Position numbers and translations under genes: made by a program. Shown piece by piece: positions 34,914-43,488 of a DNA stretch of 64,000 bases (positions are counted from its first letter, which is position 1; each line of letters starts with the position of its first letter). Where the stretch lies: NCBI GenBank assembly GCA_958413895.1, contig CATYVQ010000012.1:13570-77569 (forward strand), in the 5' to 3' direction. The notes under the pieces were generated by a model. That model saw nothing but the letters and a program-made list of their open reading frames with translations. It was not told where the DNA came from and made no database searches. The stretch is from an uncultured Collinsella sp. (GTDB taxonomy: Bacteria; Actinomycetota; Coriobacteriia; Coriobacteriales; Coriobacteriaceae).

Positions 34914-35840
34914 CTAGTGCTCCTCGCCGGCGCGGGCCAGGTCGTAGGGCGTGGTCTGGTAGACGTAGTAGTTGAGCCAGTTGGTGTAGAACAGCTGAGC
35001 CTGGCTGCGCCAGACGTTGCGCGGCTCGGCGGTGGGGTCGTCGTTCGGGAAGTAATGCGCCGGCACCTGAGGGTTGAGCCCGCGCTTAACGTCGCGCTCG
35101 TACTCCAGACGCAACGTGTCGGTATCGTACTCGGGGTGGCCAAATACAAAGAAGCGGCGGCTGTCGGTCGACTTGACGATGTACAGGCCCACCTCGTCGG
35201 ACACGGCCACGACCTCAAGCTGCGGCTCGGCCTCCACGTCCTCGCGGCGCACATCGGTGTTGCGCGAATGCACGGCATAGAAACGGTCGTCGAAGCCGCG
35301 GACCAGCGGGCTTTGCGGCTTCACCAGATAATGCTCGAACACGCCGCTCGCCTTTGCCGGCAGGTCGTGCTTCTGGATACCGTAATGATGGTACAGACCG
35401 GCCTGCGCGCCCCAACAAATGTGCAGCGTAGAGTGCACGTGCGTGGTGGACCAATCCATGATCTGGCAGAGCTCGGGCCAGTAGTCGACCTCCTCGAACG
35501 GCATCTGCTCCACCGGCGCGCCCGTGATGATCAGGCCGTCGTAGTGGATGTCGCGGATGTCGTCGAACGTGCGGTAAAACGTCTCCAAGTGGCCGGCGCT
35601 CACGTGCGTAGCCTCGTGCGTTTTGGTGCGCAGCAGGTCCACCTCCACCTGCAGCGGCGTGTTGGAGAGCTTGCGCATAATTTGCGTCTCGGTGGCGATC
35701 TTGGTGGGCATGAGGTTGAGGATGAGCACGCGCAGCGGACGGATGTCCTGGTGCAGCGCGCGGTACTCGGTCATGACAAAGATGTTCTCGCTCTCGAGCT
35801 GCGCGGCGGCAGGGAGGGCGTCGGGGATGCGAATGGGCAT
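34914..35840 (-). CDS. metAA: Homoserine O-acetyltransferase (MetA type)
   Basis: 308 residues of the MetA family. Cys142 in HICWGAQAGLY is the acyl-enzyme nucleophile, and the VHSTLH, HPEYD catalytic His/Glu region is present (about 235-240). Position 111 is Glu (ITGAPVEQMP). In published work on MetA specificity, Glu111 (Bacillus cereus) favours acetyl-CoA and Gly111 (E. coli) succinyl-CoA, so I predict O-acetylhomoserine as product despite the usual homoserine O-succinyltransferase annotation. It catalyses the first committed step of methionine synthesis. No SAM riboswitch is recognised in front of it. Confidence 0.92.
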   Translation of the reverse strand: MPIRIPDALPAAAQLESENIFVMTEYRALHQDIRPLRVLILNLMPTKIATETQIMRKLSNTPLQVEVDLLRTKTHEATHVSAGHLETFYRTFDDIRDIHYDGLIITGAPVEQMPFEEVDYWPELCQIMDWSTTHVHSTLHICWGAQAGLYHHYGIQKHDLPAKASGVFEHYLVKPQSPLVRGFDDRFYAVHSRNTDVRREDVEAEPQLEVVAVSDEVGLYIVKSTDSRRFFVFGHPEYDTDTLRLEYERDVKRGLNPQVPAHYFPNDDPTAEPRNVWRSQAQLFYTNWLNYYVYQTTPYDLARAGEEH

Positions 35841-36050
35841 GGATGCTCCTTACGAGTCAGTTGCAGCTATGGTACAACGAGCGGCCCCATCCGCGCGAGC
35901 ATATCGCCCAGCGATGCCGTCAGCGGCCCAAATCACTCCAAAAGTAGAGATTAAGGCATGCCCAAAAATCTATGGCGCTTTAGCCTAGCAAAGTGGCAGC
36001 AGGACGCTACAATGATTCGACGCGAAAAACTCGGCCGAAAGGATACATAT

Positions 36051-37028
36051 ATGTACCAGACGCGTAAGATCGGTGTGGTCGGCCAGGGCCACGTAGGAGC
36101 ACATGTTGCCAACAGTCTGCTCATGCAGGGCATTGCCGATGAGCTGTACCTGTGCGATATCAACCAGGCCAAGGTGACGTCCGAGGTCCAGGACCTGCGC
36201 GACTCCCTTTCGTTTGTCCCATACAACACCAAGATCGTCAACTGCTACGACCACTACGAGGAGCTTGCCTGCTGCGACGTCATCGTCAACGCCGCCGGCA
36301 AGGTCGCGCTGGCCGCCGGCAACCGCGACGGCGAGCTGTTCTTTACCACCGACGCCGCCCGCACCTTTGCCAAGCGCATCGTCGACGCCGGCTTTGATGG
36401 CATCTTCGTGAGCATCTCCAACCCCTGCGACGTCGTGTGCACCGAGCTGTGGCACCTGACCGGCTACGATCCCAAGAAGATCATCGGCTCGGGCTGCGGC
36501 CTGGACTCCGCCCGCCTGCGCACCGAGATCTCCAAGAAGGTCGGCGTGAGCCCCAAGTCCATCGACGCCTACATGATCGGCGAGCACGGCTTTAGCCAGC
36601 TTGCCGCCTTTAAGGCCGCAACCATCGCCGGCAAGAGCCTCAACGAGCTCCAGGCCGAGAACCCCGACAAGTACGCCTTCGACCACATGGAGGTCGAGGA
36701 GCTCGCGCGCAAGGGCGGCTATGTGACCTACCAGGGCAAACAATGCACCGAGTACGCCGTCGCCAACTCCGCCGCGCGCGTCTGCGCCGCCGTGCTGCAC
36801 AACGAGCACGCCGCGCTTTCCGCTTCCACGCTCATGACCGGCCAGTATGGCGAGGAGGGCATCTTTACCTCCCTGCCGTGCGTGATCGGCGCCGAGGGCG
36901 TCGAGGAGGTCTACACGCTCGACCTGTCCGAGTACGAGCTCGAGGGCTTCCATAAGAGCTGCCAGCACATCCGCGACAACATCGCCCAGCTCGACTGGTG
37001 GGACGCCGAGGCCTACGACGCCAAGTAA
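36051..37028 (+). CDS. L-2-hydroxyacid (lactate/2-hydroxyisocaproate) dehydrogenase
   Basis: 325 residues of the LDH/MDH superfamily. The Rossmann motif GVVGQGHVGAHVA is at 8-20, the NAD-adenine acidic residue in LYLCDIN, and the catalytic His in IGEHGFSQ (about 183). The substrate loop (AAGNRDGELFFTTDAART) lacks the Gln102-xx-Arg pattern of classical L-lactate dehydrogenases and resembles L-2-hydroxyisocaproate dehydrogenases. It likely reduces 2-oxoacids with NADH in fermentation; substrate is uncertain. AAAGGA lies eight bases before the ATG. It is monocistronic with a strong terminator. Confidence 0.85.
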   Translation: MYQTRKIGVVGQGHVGAHVANSLLMQGIADELYLCDINQAKVTSEVQDLRDSLSFVPYNTKIVNCYDHYEELACCDVIVNAAGKVALAAGNRDGELFFTTDAARTFAKRIVDAGFDGIFVSISNPCDVVCTELWHLTGYDPKKIIGSGCGLDSARLRTEISKKVGVSPKSIDAYMIGEHGFSQLAAFKAATIAGKSLNELQAENPDKYAFDHMEVEELARKGGYVTYQGKQCTEYAVANSAARVCAAVLHNEHAALSASTLMTGQYGEEGIFTSLPCVIGAEGVEEVYTLDLSEYELEGFHKSCQHIRDNIAQLDWWDAEAYDAK

Positions 37029-37069
37029 GCGTCGGTTGCCGCGACACCTCGCTCATACGGACGCCATGC

Positions 37070-37111
37070 AAAGCGGGCCGTGCCGGAAATCCCTGGCACG
37101 GCCCGCTTTTT
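37070..37111 (+). terminator. Terminator of the hydroxyacid dehydrogenase gene
   Basis: AAAGCGGGCCGTGCC pairs perfectly with GGCACGGCCCGCTTT around a ten-base loop and continues in T. It may also serve the converging SIS gene. Confidence 0.93.
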
Positions 37112-37160
37112 GACTCACACGACACGCTTGCGAATCGAAGGTAAATACTTTTCCCGTTAC

Positions 37161-38129
37161 CTAGTACTGCTCGATGCCCATGTAGCGACGAATCTCGGGG
37201 CTGTGATCGAACACCTTGCCGCGGGCGGCGCGCAGCTCGCAGCTCATGTTGTAGAAGAAGATCGGCTCCAGGAACGAACGCACGCTGGCAGGCACTTCAC
37301 CCACGCCGTACTCGAGCGCATCGAGCACCATGACTGTATCGGTGTGCGTGTTGAGGAACGCAAGAGCGCGCTCCTCCATGGGGCGGCACTCGCCCGATCC
37401 GAGCTGCACAAAGTAGAACACGCCGGGCTCGGTGGCTTCGAACGGGCCGTGGAAGTACTCGCCGGAGTGGATGTAGCAGCAGTGCTGCCACTGCATCTCC
37501 ATGAGCGAGCAGATCGCCATGGCATAGGTCTGGCTAAAGTTGGGGCCGGAGCCCAGAATATAGAAGAACTTGTGCTGCTGGCAGAGCTCGGCAAAGCGGG
37601 CGCCCAGCTCGGCGTTGACCTTCTCACGGGCGGCGGGCAGCAGCGCATCCATCTGCTTGAGGCCCTCATACATGTCGGCGAGTGCCTCGTAGCCTTCCTG
37701 CTGGTCGAGCAACTCGGCGGCGATCAGAGCGCCGATGCCCTGCGGCACCTCAGCCTGCGACACACCCTCACCCCACGGATAGACCCAGGTAGTCCACTTG
37801 CCGTTGTCGATCTTTGAGCCCTCGCAGTTGGTAAGGGCAATGACCTCGGCACCGGCGGCCAGCGCCACCTCGCAGCCGTCGACGACCTCCTGCGTGTTGC
37901 CGCTGTGGCTGCAGGCGATGACGAGCGACTTCTCGCCAAGACTCTCGGGAGCCATCAGGCAAAACTCGCGTGCCGTGTAGACCGTCGAGGTAAACGTGGT
38001 GGCCTCACGCTTGAGCAGCTCGTTGGCCGGCATGAGATCGATCATCGAACCGCCGCAAGCGATCCAAAAGACGTTCTCGATCTTGCCCTTGCGCTCGATG
38101 ATTTCCTGAACCAGATCATGTGCGTTCAT
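37161..38129 (-). CDS. SIS-domain sugar-phosphate deglycase/isomerase, FrlB/GfrF-like (1)
   Basis: 322 residues with two SIS domains: the first at about 15-150 (VFWIACGGSMIDLMPANELL, ACSHSGNTQEV) and the second at about 180-310 (FYILGSGPNFSQTYAMAICS). The segment SGEYFHGPFE (about 220) is the active-site region shared by fructoselysine-6-phosphate deglycases and GlmS-like isomerases, and recurs in the two other SIS genes of this region. The predicted role is cleavage of a phosphorylated sugar-amine into sugar phosphate and amine in the cytoplasm. It lies downstream of a gntR whose intergenic region holds direct repeats. Exact substrate unknown. Confidence 0.82.
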   Translation of the reverse strand: MNAHDLVQEIIERKGKIENVFWIACGGSMIDLMPANELLKREATTFTSTVYTAREFCLMAPESLGEKSLVIACSHSGNTQEVVDGCEVALAAGAEVIALTNCEGSKIDNGKWTTWVYPWGEGVSQAEVPQGIGALIAAELLDQQEGYEALADMYEGLKQMDALLPAAREKVNAELGARFAELCQQHKFFYILGSGPNFSQTYAMAICSLMEMQWQHCCYIHSGEYFHGPFEATEPGVFYFVQLGSGECRPMEERALAFLNTHTDTVMVLDALEYGVGEVPASVRSFLEPIFFYNMSCELRAARGKVFDHSPEIRRYMGIEQY

Positions 38130-38185
38130 GCTGATGCTCCTCCTTGTGGGGCGGCTTTGAACGACGACAGCTCGTACCTGCTGTC

Positions 38186-38264
38186 GTTCTATGTTGTCCT
38201 ATTTATAGCACGTGTAACAACGCCCGTGAAGCCATCTCAGCAAATTTGTTCTATGTTGTTCTAT
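38186..38264 (-). promoter_or_regulatory. Direct-repeat operator candidate before SIS gene 1
   Basis: GTTCTATGTTGTCCTAT (38186-38202) and GTTCTATGTTGTTCTAT (38248-38264) differ at one base and lie between gntR and the SIS gene. Each itself contains two CTAT half-sites. They are candidates for the adjacent GntR regulator. Confidence 0.5.
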
Positions 38265-38273
38265 CTGTGGACG

Positions 38274-39029
38274 TTAGATGTCGAAGACGTAGCGCGAGCC
38301 CACGATCTTTTGGCGGCCGAGCAGTAGAGGGCGCCCGCCGGCGTCGGTAAAGTAGGCCTCCATATAGAAGAGCGGCTCGCCGACCGGCACCTCCAGCAGC
38401 GGGGCCGTCTGAGCATCGGCAAGCGCAATCTCCACGGTGCAAGGGTCGGACTTGAGCGGTGCGCGGCCCGAATGCTCGGCAACGAGCGCAAAGATCGAGT
38501 TATCGGCGAGGTCCTTGTCGGCAAGTGTCTGCAGATAGGGATGGTCAGCCAGCACAAAGGCGTTGTTCTCGAGCATGACGGGCACGCCGTCTGCCGTGCG
38601 CACGCGCTCGACAACGATGAGCTCGCAGCCGGGTTCCACCCCAAAAAACGCCGCGTCCTCGCGCGTCGCCGCAACCACCGTGCGCGACACCAGGCGTGCT
38701 CCGGCCACCATGTCGTTGGCAGCGCAACCCTCGGAAAAGCTCTGAACGTCACCCTTCTGGACAATCTTGCGCTTGAGCTTGGGCGCGCACACGAACGTGC
38801 CCCTCCCCTGCTGGCGGTTGAGATACCCCGCGTGCGACAGCTCCTCGATGGCGCGGCGCACGGTGATGCGTCCCACGCCGTAGTACTTCGCAAGCTCCAT
38901 CTCGGAAGGAATGCGCGAGCCGGATGCGTACACGCCACGCGCGATCTCGCCCTTTAGGTCGTCCATGACCTGCTGGTACAGCGGCACGGCGGGCACGTCA
39001 GTGCGGTCGGTTTTATCGTCGAATGCCAT
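38274..39029 (-). CDS. GntR-family regulator with UTRA domain (1)
   Basis: 251 residues. The winged helix (about 15-85: YQQVMDDLKGEIARGVYASG, then RIPSEMELAKYYGVGRITVRRAIEEL) and the UTRA ligand-binding domain (about 95-245, ending LLGRQKIVGSRYVFDI) define the HutC subgroup. It starts three bases after the recQ stop and 144 bases before SIS gene 1, so it probably controls that gene and binds its phosphorylated sugar-amine. It resembles the regulator at 41324, especially at its C-terminal GSRYV ending. Confidence 0.88.
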   Translation of the reverse strand: MAFDDKTDRTDVPAVPLYQQVMDDLKGEIARGVYASGSRIPSEMELAKYYGVGRITVRRAIEELSHAGYLNRQQGRGTFVCAPKLKRKIVQKGDVQSFSEGCAANDMVAGARLVSRTVVAATREDAAFFGVEPGCELIVVERVRTADGVPVMLENNAFVLADHPYLQTLADKDLADNSIFALVAEHSGRAPLKSDPCTVEIALADAQTAPLLEVPVGEPLFYMEAYFTDAGGRPLLLGRQKIVGSRYVFDI

Positions 39030-39031
39030 CG

Positions 39032-41014
39032 TTACGCTCCATCCCGCGCATGCTCGGACTCAAATTCTTCAATCGCCGCCATAAACTGCTCGCCAAAGGC
39101 GTCGGCTTTTTTCTCGCCAATGCCGTTGACCTGGATCAGCTCCTCGCGCGTCTGCGGACGCAGGCGGCACAGGCCGCGCAGGGCCTTGTCGGAAAAGACC
39201 ATATACGGCGCCATCTCCAGCTCGGTCGAGATCTCCTTGCGGAGGGCACGCAGGCGCTCGAACAGCTCGGCATCGTCGCCAACGCGCGGGCGCTGATCCA
39301 GCTCGGCCTCCTCGCGCAGCAGATCGACGGCGCGGCGGGCGCGGGCCGAGGCCTTGCGCTTGGACGCGCGACGCTTAACGGTAAAGACGAACGCCTCGTC
39401 CTCGACCTCGCCGGCACGCGGACCCAGTCCCACGACCGGGTACTGCCCCTGCGAGGTGGCCAAATAACCGCGACCGCACAGCTGGCCGATGATGTCCTTG
39501 ATGCGCCCGACCGATTCGCTCGACAGCTCACCGTAGCCGCGGTCCTCGTCCAGATTCATCTGGCGAATGCGCTCGGTGTTGCCGCCGTGAAGCACGTCGG
39601 CGATGAGCGACTTGCCAAAACGCATGGGACGCGTGGCCACGTAACGTACGGCGGTGCGGGCCATATCGGTGACGTCCTCGACCTCGAACTGCGTGAGGCA
39701 GTTGCTGCAGTTGCCGCAGCCCTCGGCGTCATCCGTGGCGGTGGAGCCCGAACCAGCCGCAGCCGCGTGCTCGGCCGCGGCCTCGTCGCCAAAGTAGCGC
39801 AGCATGTATTCGCGCAGGCAGCCGGTGGTATTGCAGTAGCCCTCCATCTGGCTGAGCAGGCGGTAGCGGTTCTGGAGCGCCCACGCGCGCTGCTCGTCGT
39901 CGAGCGCCTCGTCCGCAGCATCGCCGCGGTCGATCAAAAAGCGGCGCATGCGAAAATCATTGCCGTTCCACAGCAAGTGGCAGCTGGCCGGGTCGCCGTC
40001 GCGGCCGGCGCGGCCAGCCTCCTGGTAGTAGGCCTCGATGCTCTCGGGCACGTTGTTATGAATCACGTAGCGCACGTTGGGTTTGTCGATGCCCATGCCA
40101 AAGGCGTTGGTGGCAACCATCACCTGAATGTCGTCGTCAATAAAGGCACGCTGGCTCTGGCGACGGGCGTCGTTGCCCATGCCGGCATGGTAGCGGCCCA
40201 CGCGAATGCCGCTGGGGCCCAGCGCCTCGGCAAGCTCGCCCGCCAGCGCGTCGACCGTCTTGCGAGTCGAGCAATACACGATGCCGCTCTCGCTCGAATG
40301 CGCGATCACATAGTCGCGTACCCACGCGGCCTTGGCCTTGTCGCCCATCTCTTCGCAGCCAAAGTAGAGGTTCTTGCGATCGAAGCCCGTCACCACCGTC
40401 GCGGGGTTTTGCAGGCCGAGCATCTGCTGAATGTCCGCACGCACGCGCTCGGTCGCCGTAGCGGTAAAGGCCGCAACGATGGGGCGCTGCGGCAGGGAAT
40501 CGATGAACTCACGAATCTGCAGATAGGCGGGGCGGAAATCCTGGCCCCATTGGCTCACGCAGTGGGCCTCGTCAATGGCCACGAGCGGCACGCCAATGCC
40601 GCCGTCCGCCGCAGCCTCCTGCGCAAAGGCTAAAAAGCGCGGCTCGAGCAGGCGCTCGGGCGCCACGTACATAAGCTGGTAGCGGCCCTCGCGCGCCCGT
40701 TTGAGCACGGTATTTTGCTGGGCCGGAGTAAGGCTGGAGTTGAGATAGCTGGGTCGCGCACCCGCCGCGAGCAACGCACGGGTCTGGTCTTCCATAAGTG
40801 ACAGCAGCGGACTCACCACAAAGGTGATGCCGGGCAGCATGAGCGCGGGCACCTGGTAGCAAATGGACTTGCCGGCGCCCGTGGGCATAACACCCAGCGC
40901 ATCGCGGCCTGCAAGAATCGCATCCACCATGCGGTCCTGTCCCGGGCGAAACGAGGTGTAGCCAAAATAGGCGCCGAGCGTGTCAAGCGCCATCTGCTGC
41001 ATGCTATCGGTCAT
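39032..41014 (-). CDS. recQ: RecQ-type ATP-dependent DNA helicase
   Basis: 660 residues. Helicase motifs: Walker A MPTGAGKSICYQ (about 40-51), DEAH (IDEAHCVSQWGQDFRP), and the C-terminal helicase half with ATNAFGMGIDKPNVRYVIH and QEAGRAGRDGDPA. A RecQ zinc-binding cysteine set (CNTTGCLREYML... CGNCSNC), a winged-helix RQC domain, and an HRDC domain at the C-terminus (ALRKEISTELEMAPYMVFSD) follow. It unwinds DNA in recombination and repair. It is followed with almost no gap by a gntR gene, an unusual partner. AGGAAACC precedes ATG. Confidence 0.95.
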   Translation of the reverse strand: MTDSMQQMALDTLGAYFGYTSFRPGQDRMVDAILAGRDALGVMPTGAGKSICYQVPALMLPGITFVVSPLLSLMEDQTRALLAAGARPSYLNSSLTPAQQNTVLKRAREGRYQLMYVAPERLLEPRFLAFAQEAAADGGIGVPLVAIDEAHCVSQWGQDFRPAYLQIREFIDSLPQRPIVAAFTATATERVRADIQQMLGLQNPATVVTGFDRKNLYFGCEEMGDKAKAAWVRDYVIAHSSESGIVYCSTRKTVDALAGELAEALGPSGIRVGRYHAGMGNDARRQSQRAFIDDDIQVMVATNAFGMGIDKPNVRYVIHNNVPESIEAYYQEAGRAGRDGDPASCHLLWNGNDFRMRRFLIDRGDAADEALDDEQRAWALQNRYRLLSQMEGYCNTTGCLREYMLRYFGDEAAAEHAAAAGSGSTATDDAEGCGNCSNCLTQFEVEDVTDMARTAVRYVATRPMRFGKSLIADVLHGGNTERIRQMNLDEDRGYGELSSESVGRIKDIIGQLCGRGYLATSQGQYPVVGLGPRAGEVEDEAFVFTVKRRASKRKASARARRAVDLLREEAELDQRPRVGDDAELFERLRALRKEISTELEMAPYMVFSDKALRGLCRLRPQTREELIQVNGIGEKKADAFGEQFMAAIEEFESEHARDGA

Positions 41015-41111
41015 GGTTTCCTAACGTCCAAGTCATCTGCCGCCGATTATACGCCGCCACGCGGACCGGTGCCGCGCCGCTGTCGGCCACGGGCGATGCA
41101 GTCCAAAGGGA

Positions 41112-41151
41112 ACGAGCGTGGATTTTTGGACACTTTCCGGATGAGCGTGGA
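41112..41151 (+). repeat. GAGCGTGGA repeat, one full and one partial copy
   Basis: ACGAGCGTGGATTTTTGGAC (41112-41131) and ATGAGCGTGGA (41141-41151) are copies of the 20-bp repeat arrayed at 30648-30795. They lie upstream of recQ and directly before structured element copy B. Confidence 0.75.
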
Positions 41152-41180
41152 AACGTCGCTGGTTGAGCATAAGTCAGCGA

Positions 41181-41278
41181 AAACGCCCCTAAGCGAGCAA
41201 GGTGACGTGAAAGAGGAGGGAAGCGTACTTCGGTACGCGACCGACGATTGAACGTCAGATTGCCGCTTAGGGGCGTTT
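41181..41278. repeat. ~98-nt structured palindromic element, copy B
   Basis: Three perfect helices are nested: AAACGCCCCTAAGC (41181-41194) with GCTTAGGGGCGTTT (41265-41278); TGACGT (41203-41208) with ACGTCA (41252-41257); GCGTAC-TTCG-GTACGC (41223-41238). The unpaired GAAAGAGGAG (41209-41218) and CGACGATTGA (41242-41251) match copy A at 15586-15678, while the outer helices are unrelated in sequence. Confidence 0.85.
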
Positions 41279-41323
41279 GCAGCGTCGACCGGTCCGCCGT
41301 TCGTCAGAACGGCGGAACCAACC

Positions 41324-42043
41324 CTACATGACCATGACGTAGCGCGATCCCACGTAGTACTGCTTACCCATCAGGACCGGCTCGCCATTGGGGCCTGTGA
41401 AGCCGGCACGCAGGTTGAGCAGTGGATCATGCGGGGCAATGCCCAGCTCGGCCGCCTGCTCGGCATTGGCGCGAACGGCCTCGACCGTACGGTAGCCAAC
41501 CGAGACAATCGGCGTTCCGCCAACACGCTCGACCTCGGCAAAAATCGACTTGTCCTCAAGATCGGCCGTCAACAGCTCACGGTAGGCGTCAAACGGCACA
41601 AAGATGTTCTCCTCAAAGATGGGCTCGCCGTCGGCCGTACGCACGCGCTTGATATGCAGTAGCAGCGCATCCTTCTGCAGACCAAAGAACTCCATCTCGT
41701 TTTGGCGCGCCGGAACGATCTGGCGATCGACCACGTGCGCACCGGCCTTCATGCCGTTGCCGGCACACAGCGCGGTAAACGTCTGCAGCGTCGAGGCATG
41801 GAACTGACGATTGATGTGCGGCGTGGAAACAAAGGTGCCGCGGCCCTGCTGCTTAACCAGGTAGCCATCGGAGCACAACTCCTCGACGGCGCGACGCACC
41901 GTAATTCGGCTCACGTCGTACTGCTCGGCTAGCTCAAGCTCGGACGGAATACGCTCCTTGGGCGCATAAACACCTTTCTCGATCGCATCTTTGATTTCGT
42001 CATAAATCTGCTGGTAAAGCGGTGCATTTTTGGGCGCAGGCAT
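41324..42043 (-). CDS. GntR-family regulator with UTRA domain (2)
   Basis: 239 residues, HutC subgroup. The winged helix is at about 5-75 (LYQQIYDEIKDAIEKGVYAP, RIPSELELAEQYDVSRITVRRAVEEL) and the UTRA domain follows to the end (MGKQYYVGSRYVMVM). Its promoter carries ACGT-ATATA-ACGT (42081-42093), which also occurs before the PTS operon and, with one change, before the DMT gene at 49357. I infer that it is autoregulated and is the main regulator of the PTS operon. Ligand is unknown but probably a phosphorylated sugar-amine. Confidence 0.88.
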   Translation of the reverse strand: MPAPKNAPLYQQIYDEIKDAIEKGVYAPKERIPSELELAEQYDVSRITVRRAVEELCSDGYLVKQQGRGTFVSTPHINRQFHASTLQTFTALCAGNGMKAGAHVVDRQIVPARQNEMEFFGLQKDALLLHIKRVRTADGEPIFEENIFVPFDAYRELLTADLEDKSIFAEVERVGGTPIVSVGYRTVEAVRANAEQAAELGIAPHDPLLNLRAGFTGPNGEPVLMGKQYYVGSRYVMVM

Positions 42044-42080
42044 ATCTAATTACTCTTATCGAAATATCGAAATAACTAAT

Positions 42081-42093
42081 ACGTATATAACGT
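42081..42093. promoter_or_regulatory. ACGT-N5-ACGT operator candidate (gntR 2)
   Basis: ACGTATATAACGT lies 38-50 bases upstream of the gntR 2 start, inside an AT-rich stretch with wider symmetry (ACTAAT...TCTAGT). Confidence 0.5.
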
Positions 42094-42136
42094 CTAGTTT
42101 CATGTTACCTCATAATGATAAAACGATACACCCTCC

Positions 42137-42180
42137 CTACCAAAAAGCGACAGCTTCATTTTGGTAGGTTTTAACTGGGC
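42137..42180 (-). repeat. 45-nt REP-like hairpin, copy 2 (reverse, diverged)
   Basis: CTACCAAAAAGCGACAGC and CATTTTGGTAGG keep the perfect CTACCAAAA/TTTTGGTAG stem, but the loop has changed (GCGACAGCTTCA). It is followed by TTTTAACTGGGC, matching the CCCAGATAAAA border of other copies. Confidence 0.75.
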
Positions 42181-42220
42181 AAACGAAGGCCTCCCGAAAG
42201 CAGCGAGGCTTTCGGGAGGC
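42181..42220 (-). terminator. Terminator-like hairpin after the YitT gene
   Basis: GCCTCCCGAAAG pairs perfectly with CTTTCGGGAGGC around an eight-base loop; the minus-strand tail CTTCGTTTG is moderately T-rich. Confidence 0.55.
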
Positions 42221-42263
42221 TCAAGCGGACAGGATTGCGCTGTGCCGGCAAAATGCCAACACT

Positions 42264-43271
42264 CTACCTGCCGTCGTCCTGCTGCAGGCTGTCCTGCTCG
42301 CTGAGGCGCGCCTGCCTGCTGGCCATGCGTGCGGGCTTGTCGGGATCGGGAACGGCCGTGGGCATGGGCTCGTCGACATGACCGCCCCACCAGCCGCCCA
42401 CAAAGTTGAGCGTATGGAACACGTTGATCACGGCGCCGGGATCAACGTCGCACACCAGCTTGATAATGTCCTGGCTCTCGTAGGTCGAGACAACGGTGTG
42501 CAGCAGACACATCTTTTCGCGGCTGTATCCGCCGATGACCTCGGCGCAGCTAATGCCGTGCTGAAAATGGTTTACGTAGGCAGTCATGACCTCGTCTGCC
42601 TTACGCGTCGTGATCTGCAGCGTCACGCGATCGTAGCGACGATAGAAACTGTCGATGGTCTTGGTCGAAATAAACTGGAACACGATGGAATACGCCGCCT
42701 TGTCCCAGCCAAACATAAAGCCAAAGATCGCCAGGATAAAGCAGTTGAAACCAAAGATGACGCCCCAGATGGTCTTGCCCGTGTGGTTGGAAACCCACAG
42801 CGCGATAAAATCGGTGCCGCCGGTGGATGCGCCGGATTTAAGCGCGATGGCAGCGCCCAGACCCGAGACCACGCCGCCAAAAATGATTAGCATGATCTTG
42901 TCGCCCAAAAATGGAGCGAAGTGAAAGACGTTAAGGAACAGCGACGAGAGCACGACCTGCATCATCGAGAAGATGACAAAGCGCTTGCTGATGCCGCTCC
43001 AACATAGGAGTGCCACGGGGATGTTGAGCGCGAGCATACCGAGCGAGATGTCGATGTGAACGCCGCCCAGCGAAGTAACGCGATCGAGCAGGACCGCGAC
43101 GCCGGTGAGACCGCTCGGAAGCAGGTCGGCGGGCTGGATGAACGCCTGGATCAGGAATGTCTGGAGAACGGCGGAAATGGTGACCGCCACGGCAGTAATG
43201 GCGCGGCGGACGATGGTGAGGCGGCCGAGCACGAGCACTCGGTCCGTGAGCTGATCGATGGCGTTCGCCAC
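42264..43271 (-). CDS. YitT-family membrane protein (DUF161 and DUF2179)
   Basis: 335 residues. Five to six membrane helices make the YitT domain (about 20-225), with IQPADLLPSGLTGVAVLLD and GGVVSGLGAAIALKSGASTG, then TDFIAL, typical of the family. A cytoplasmic DUF2179 domain follows (about 225-295: VTLQITTRKADEVMTAYVNH). The last ~35 residues are a charged tail. Function of YitT proteins is not established. Start is GTG with AAAGGAG upstream. It sits in the sugar-amine region but has its own spacing on both sides, so a functional link is uncertain. Confidence 0.85.
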   Translation of the reverse strand: MANAIDQLTDRVLVLGRLTIVRRAITAVAVTISAVLQTFLIQAFIQPADLLPSGLTGVAVLLDRVTSLGGVHIDISLGMLALNIPVALLCWSGISKRFVIFSMMQVVLSSLFLNVFHFAPFLGDKIMLIIFGGVVSGLGAAIALKSGASTGGTDFIALWVSNHTGKTIWGVIFGFNCFILAIFGFMFGWDKAAYSIVFQFISTKTIDSFYRRYDRVTLQITTRKADEVMTAYVNHFQHGISCAEVIGGYSREKMCLLHTVVSTYESQDIIKLVCDVDPGAVINVFHTLNFVGGWWGGHVDEPMPTAVPDPDKPARMASRQARLSEQDSLQQDDGR

Positions 43272-43393
43272 GTAGGCTCCTTTCGAAGGCAGATGTAGTT
43301 GTGGGGCATGTCCGCGATTGTAGCATGGAGCGTGCGGGGGCGCTTCAATTCACCCTCTCTCGACAACCATCAGAAGGACTGTGAGGCCGCTCA

Positions 43394-43432
43394 AAAGAAA
43401 AACGCCGTGAAGAGAGCGATCCCTTCACGGCG
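43394..43432 (-). terminator. Terminator of the HAD phosphatase gene
   Basis: On the minus strand CGCCGTGAAG pairs perfectly with CTTCACGGCG around ten bases, followed by TTTTTCTTTT. Confidence 0.92.
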
Positions 43433-43446
43433 AATTCGACGTTTAC

Positions 43447-43488
43447 CCAGATAAAACCTGCCAAAATAAACCTGTCCCTAAATGGCAG
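43447..43488 (+). repeat. 45-nt REP-like hairpin, copy 3 (forward)
   Basis: CCAGATAAAACCTGCC, then AAAATAAACCTGTCCCTAAA and TGGCAG. Its reverse strand encodes the last codon and TAG stop of the HAD gene. Confidence 0.8.

Noticed and set aside
35841..36050. SAM riboswitch or operator before metA
   Set aside because: No SAM-I/II core elements are recognisable in the divergent spacer; only a partial match to the 33931 terminator sequence was seen.
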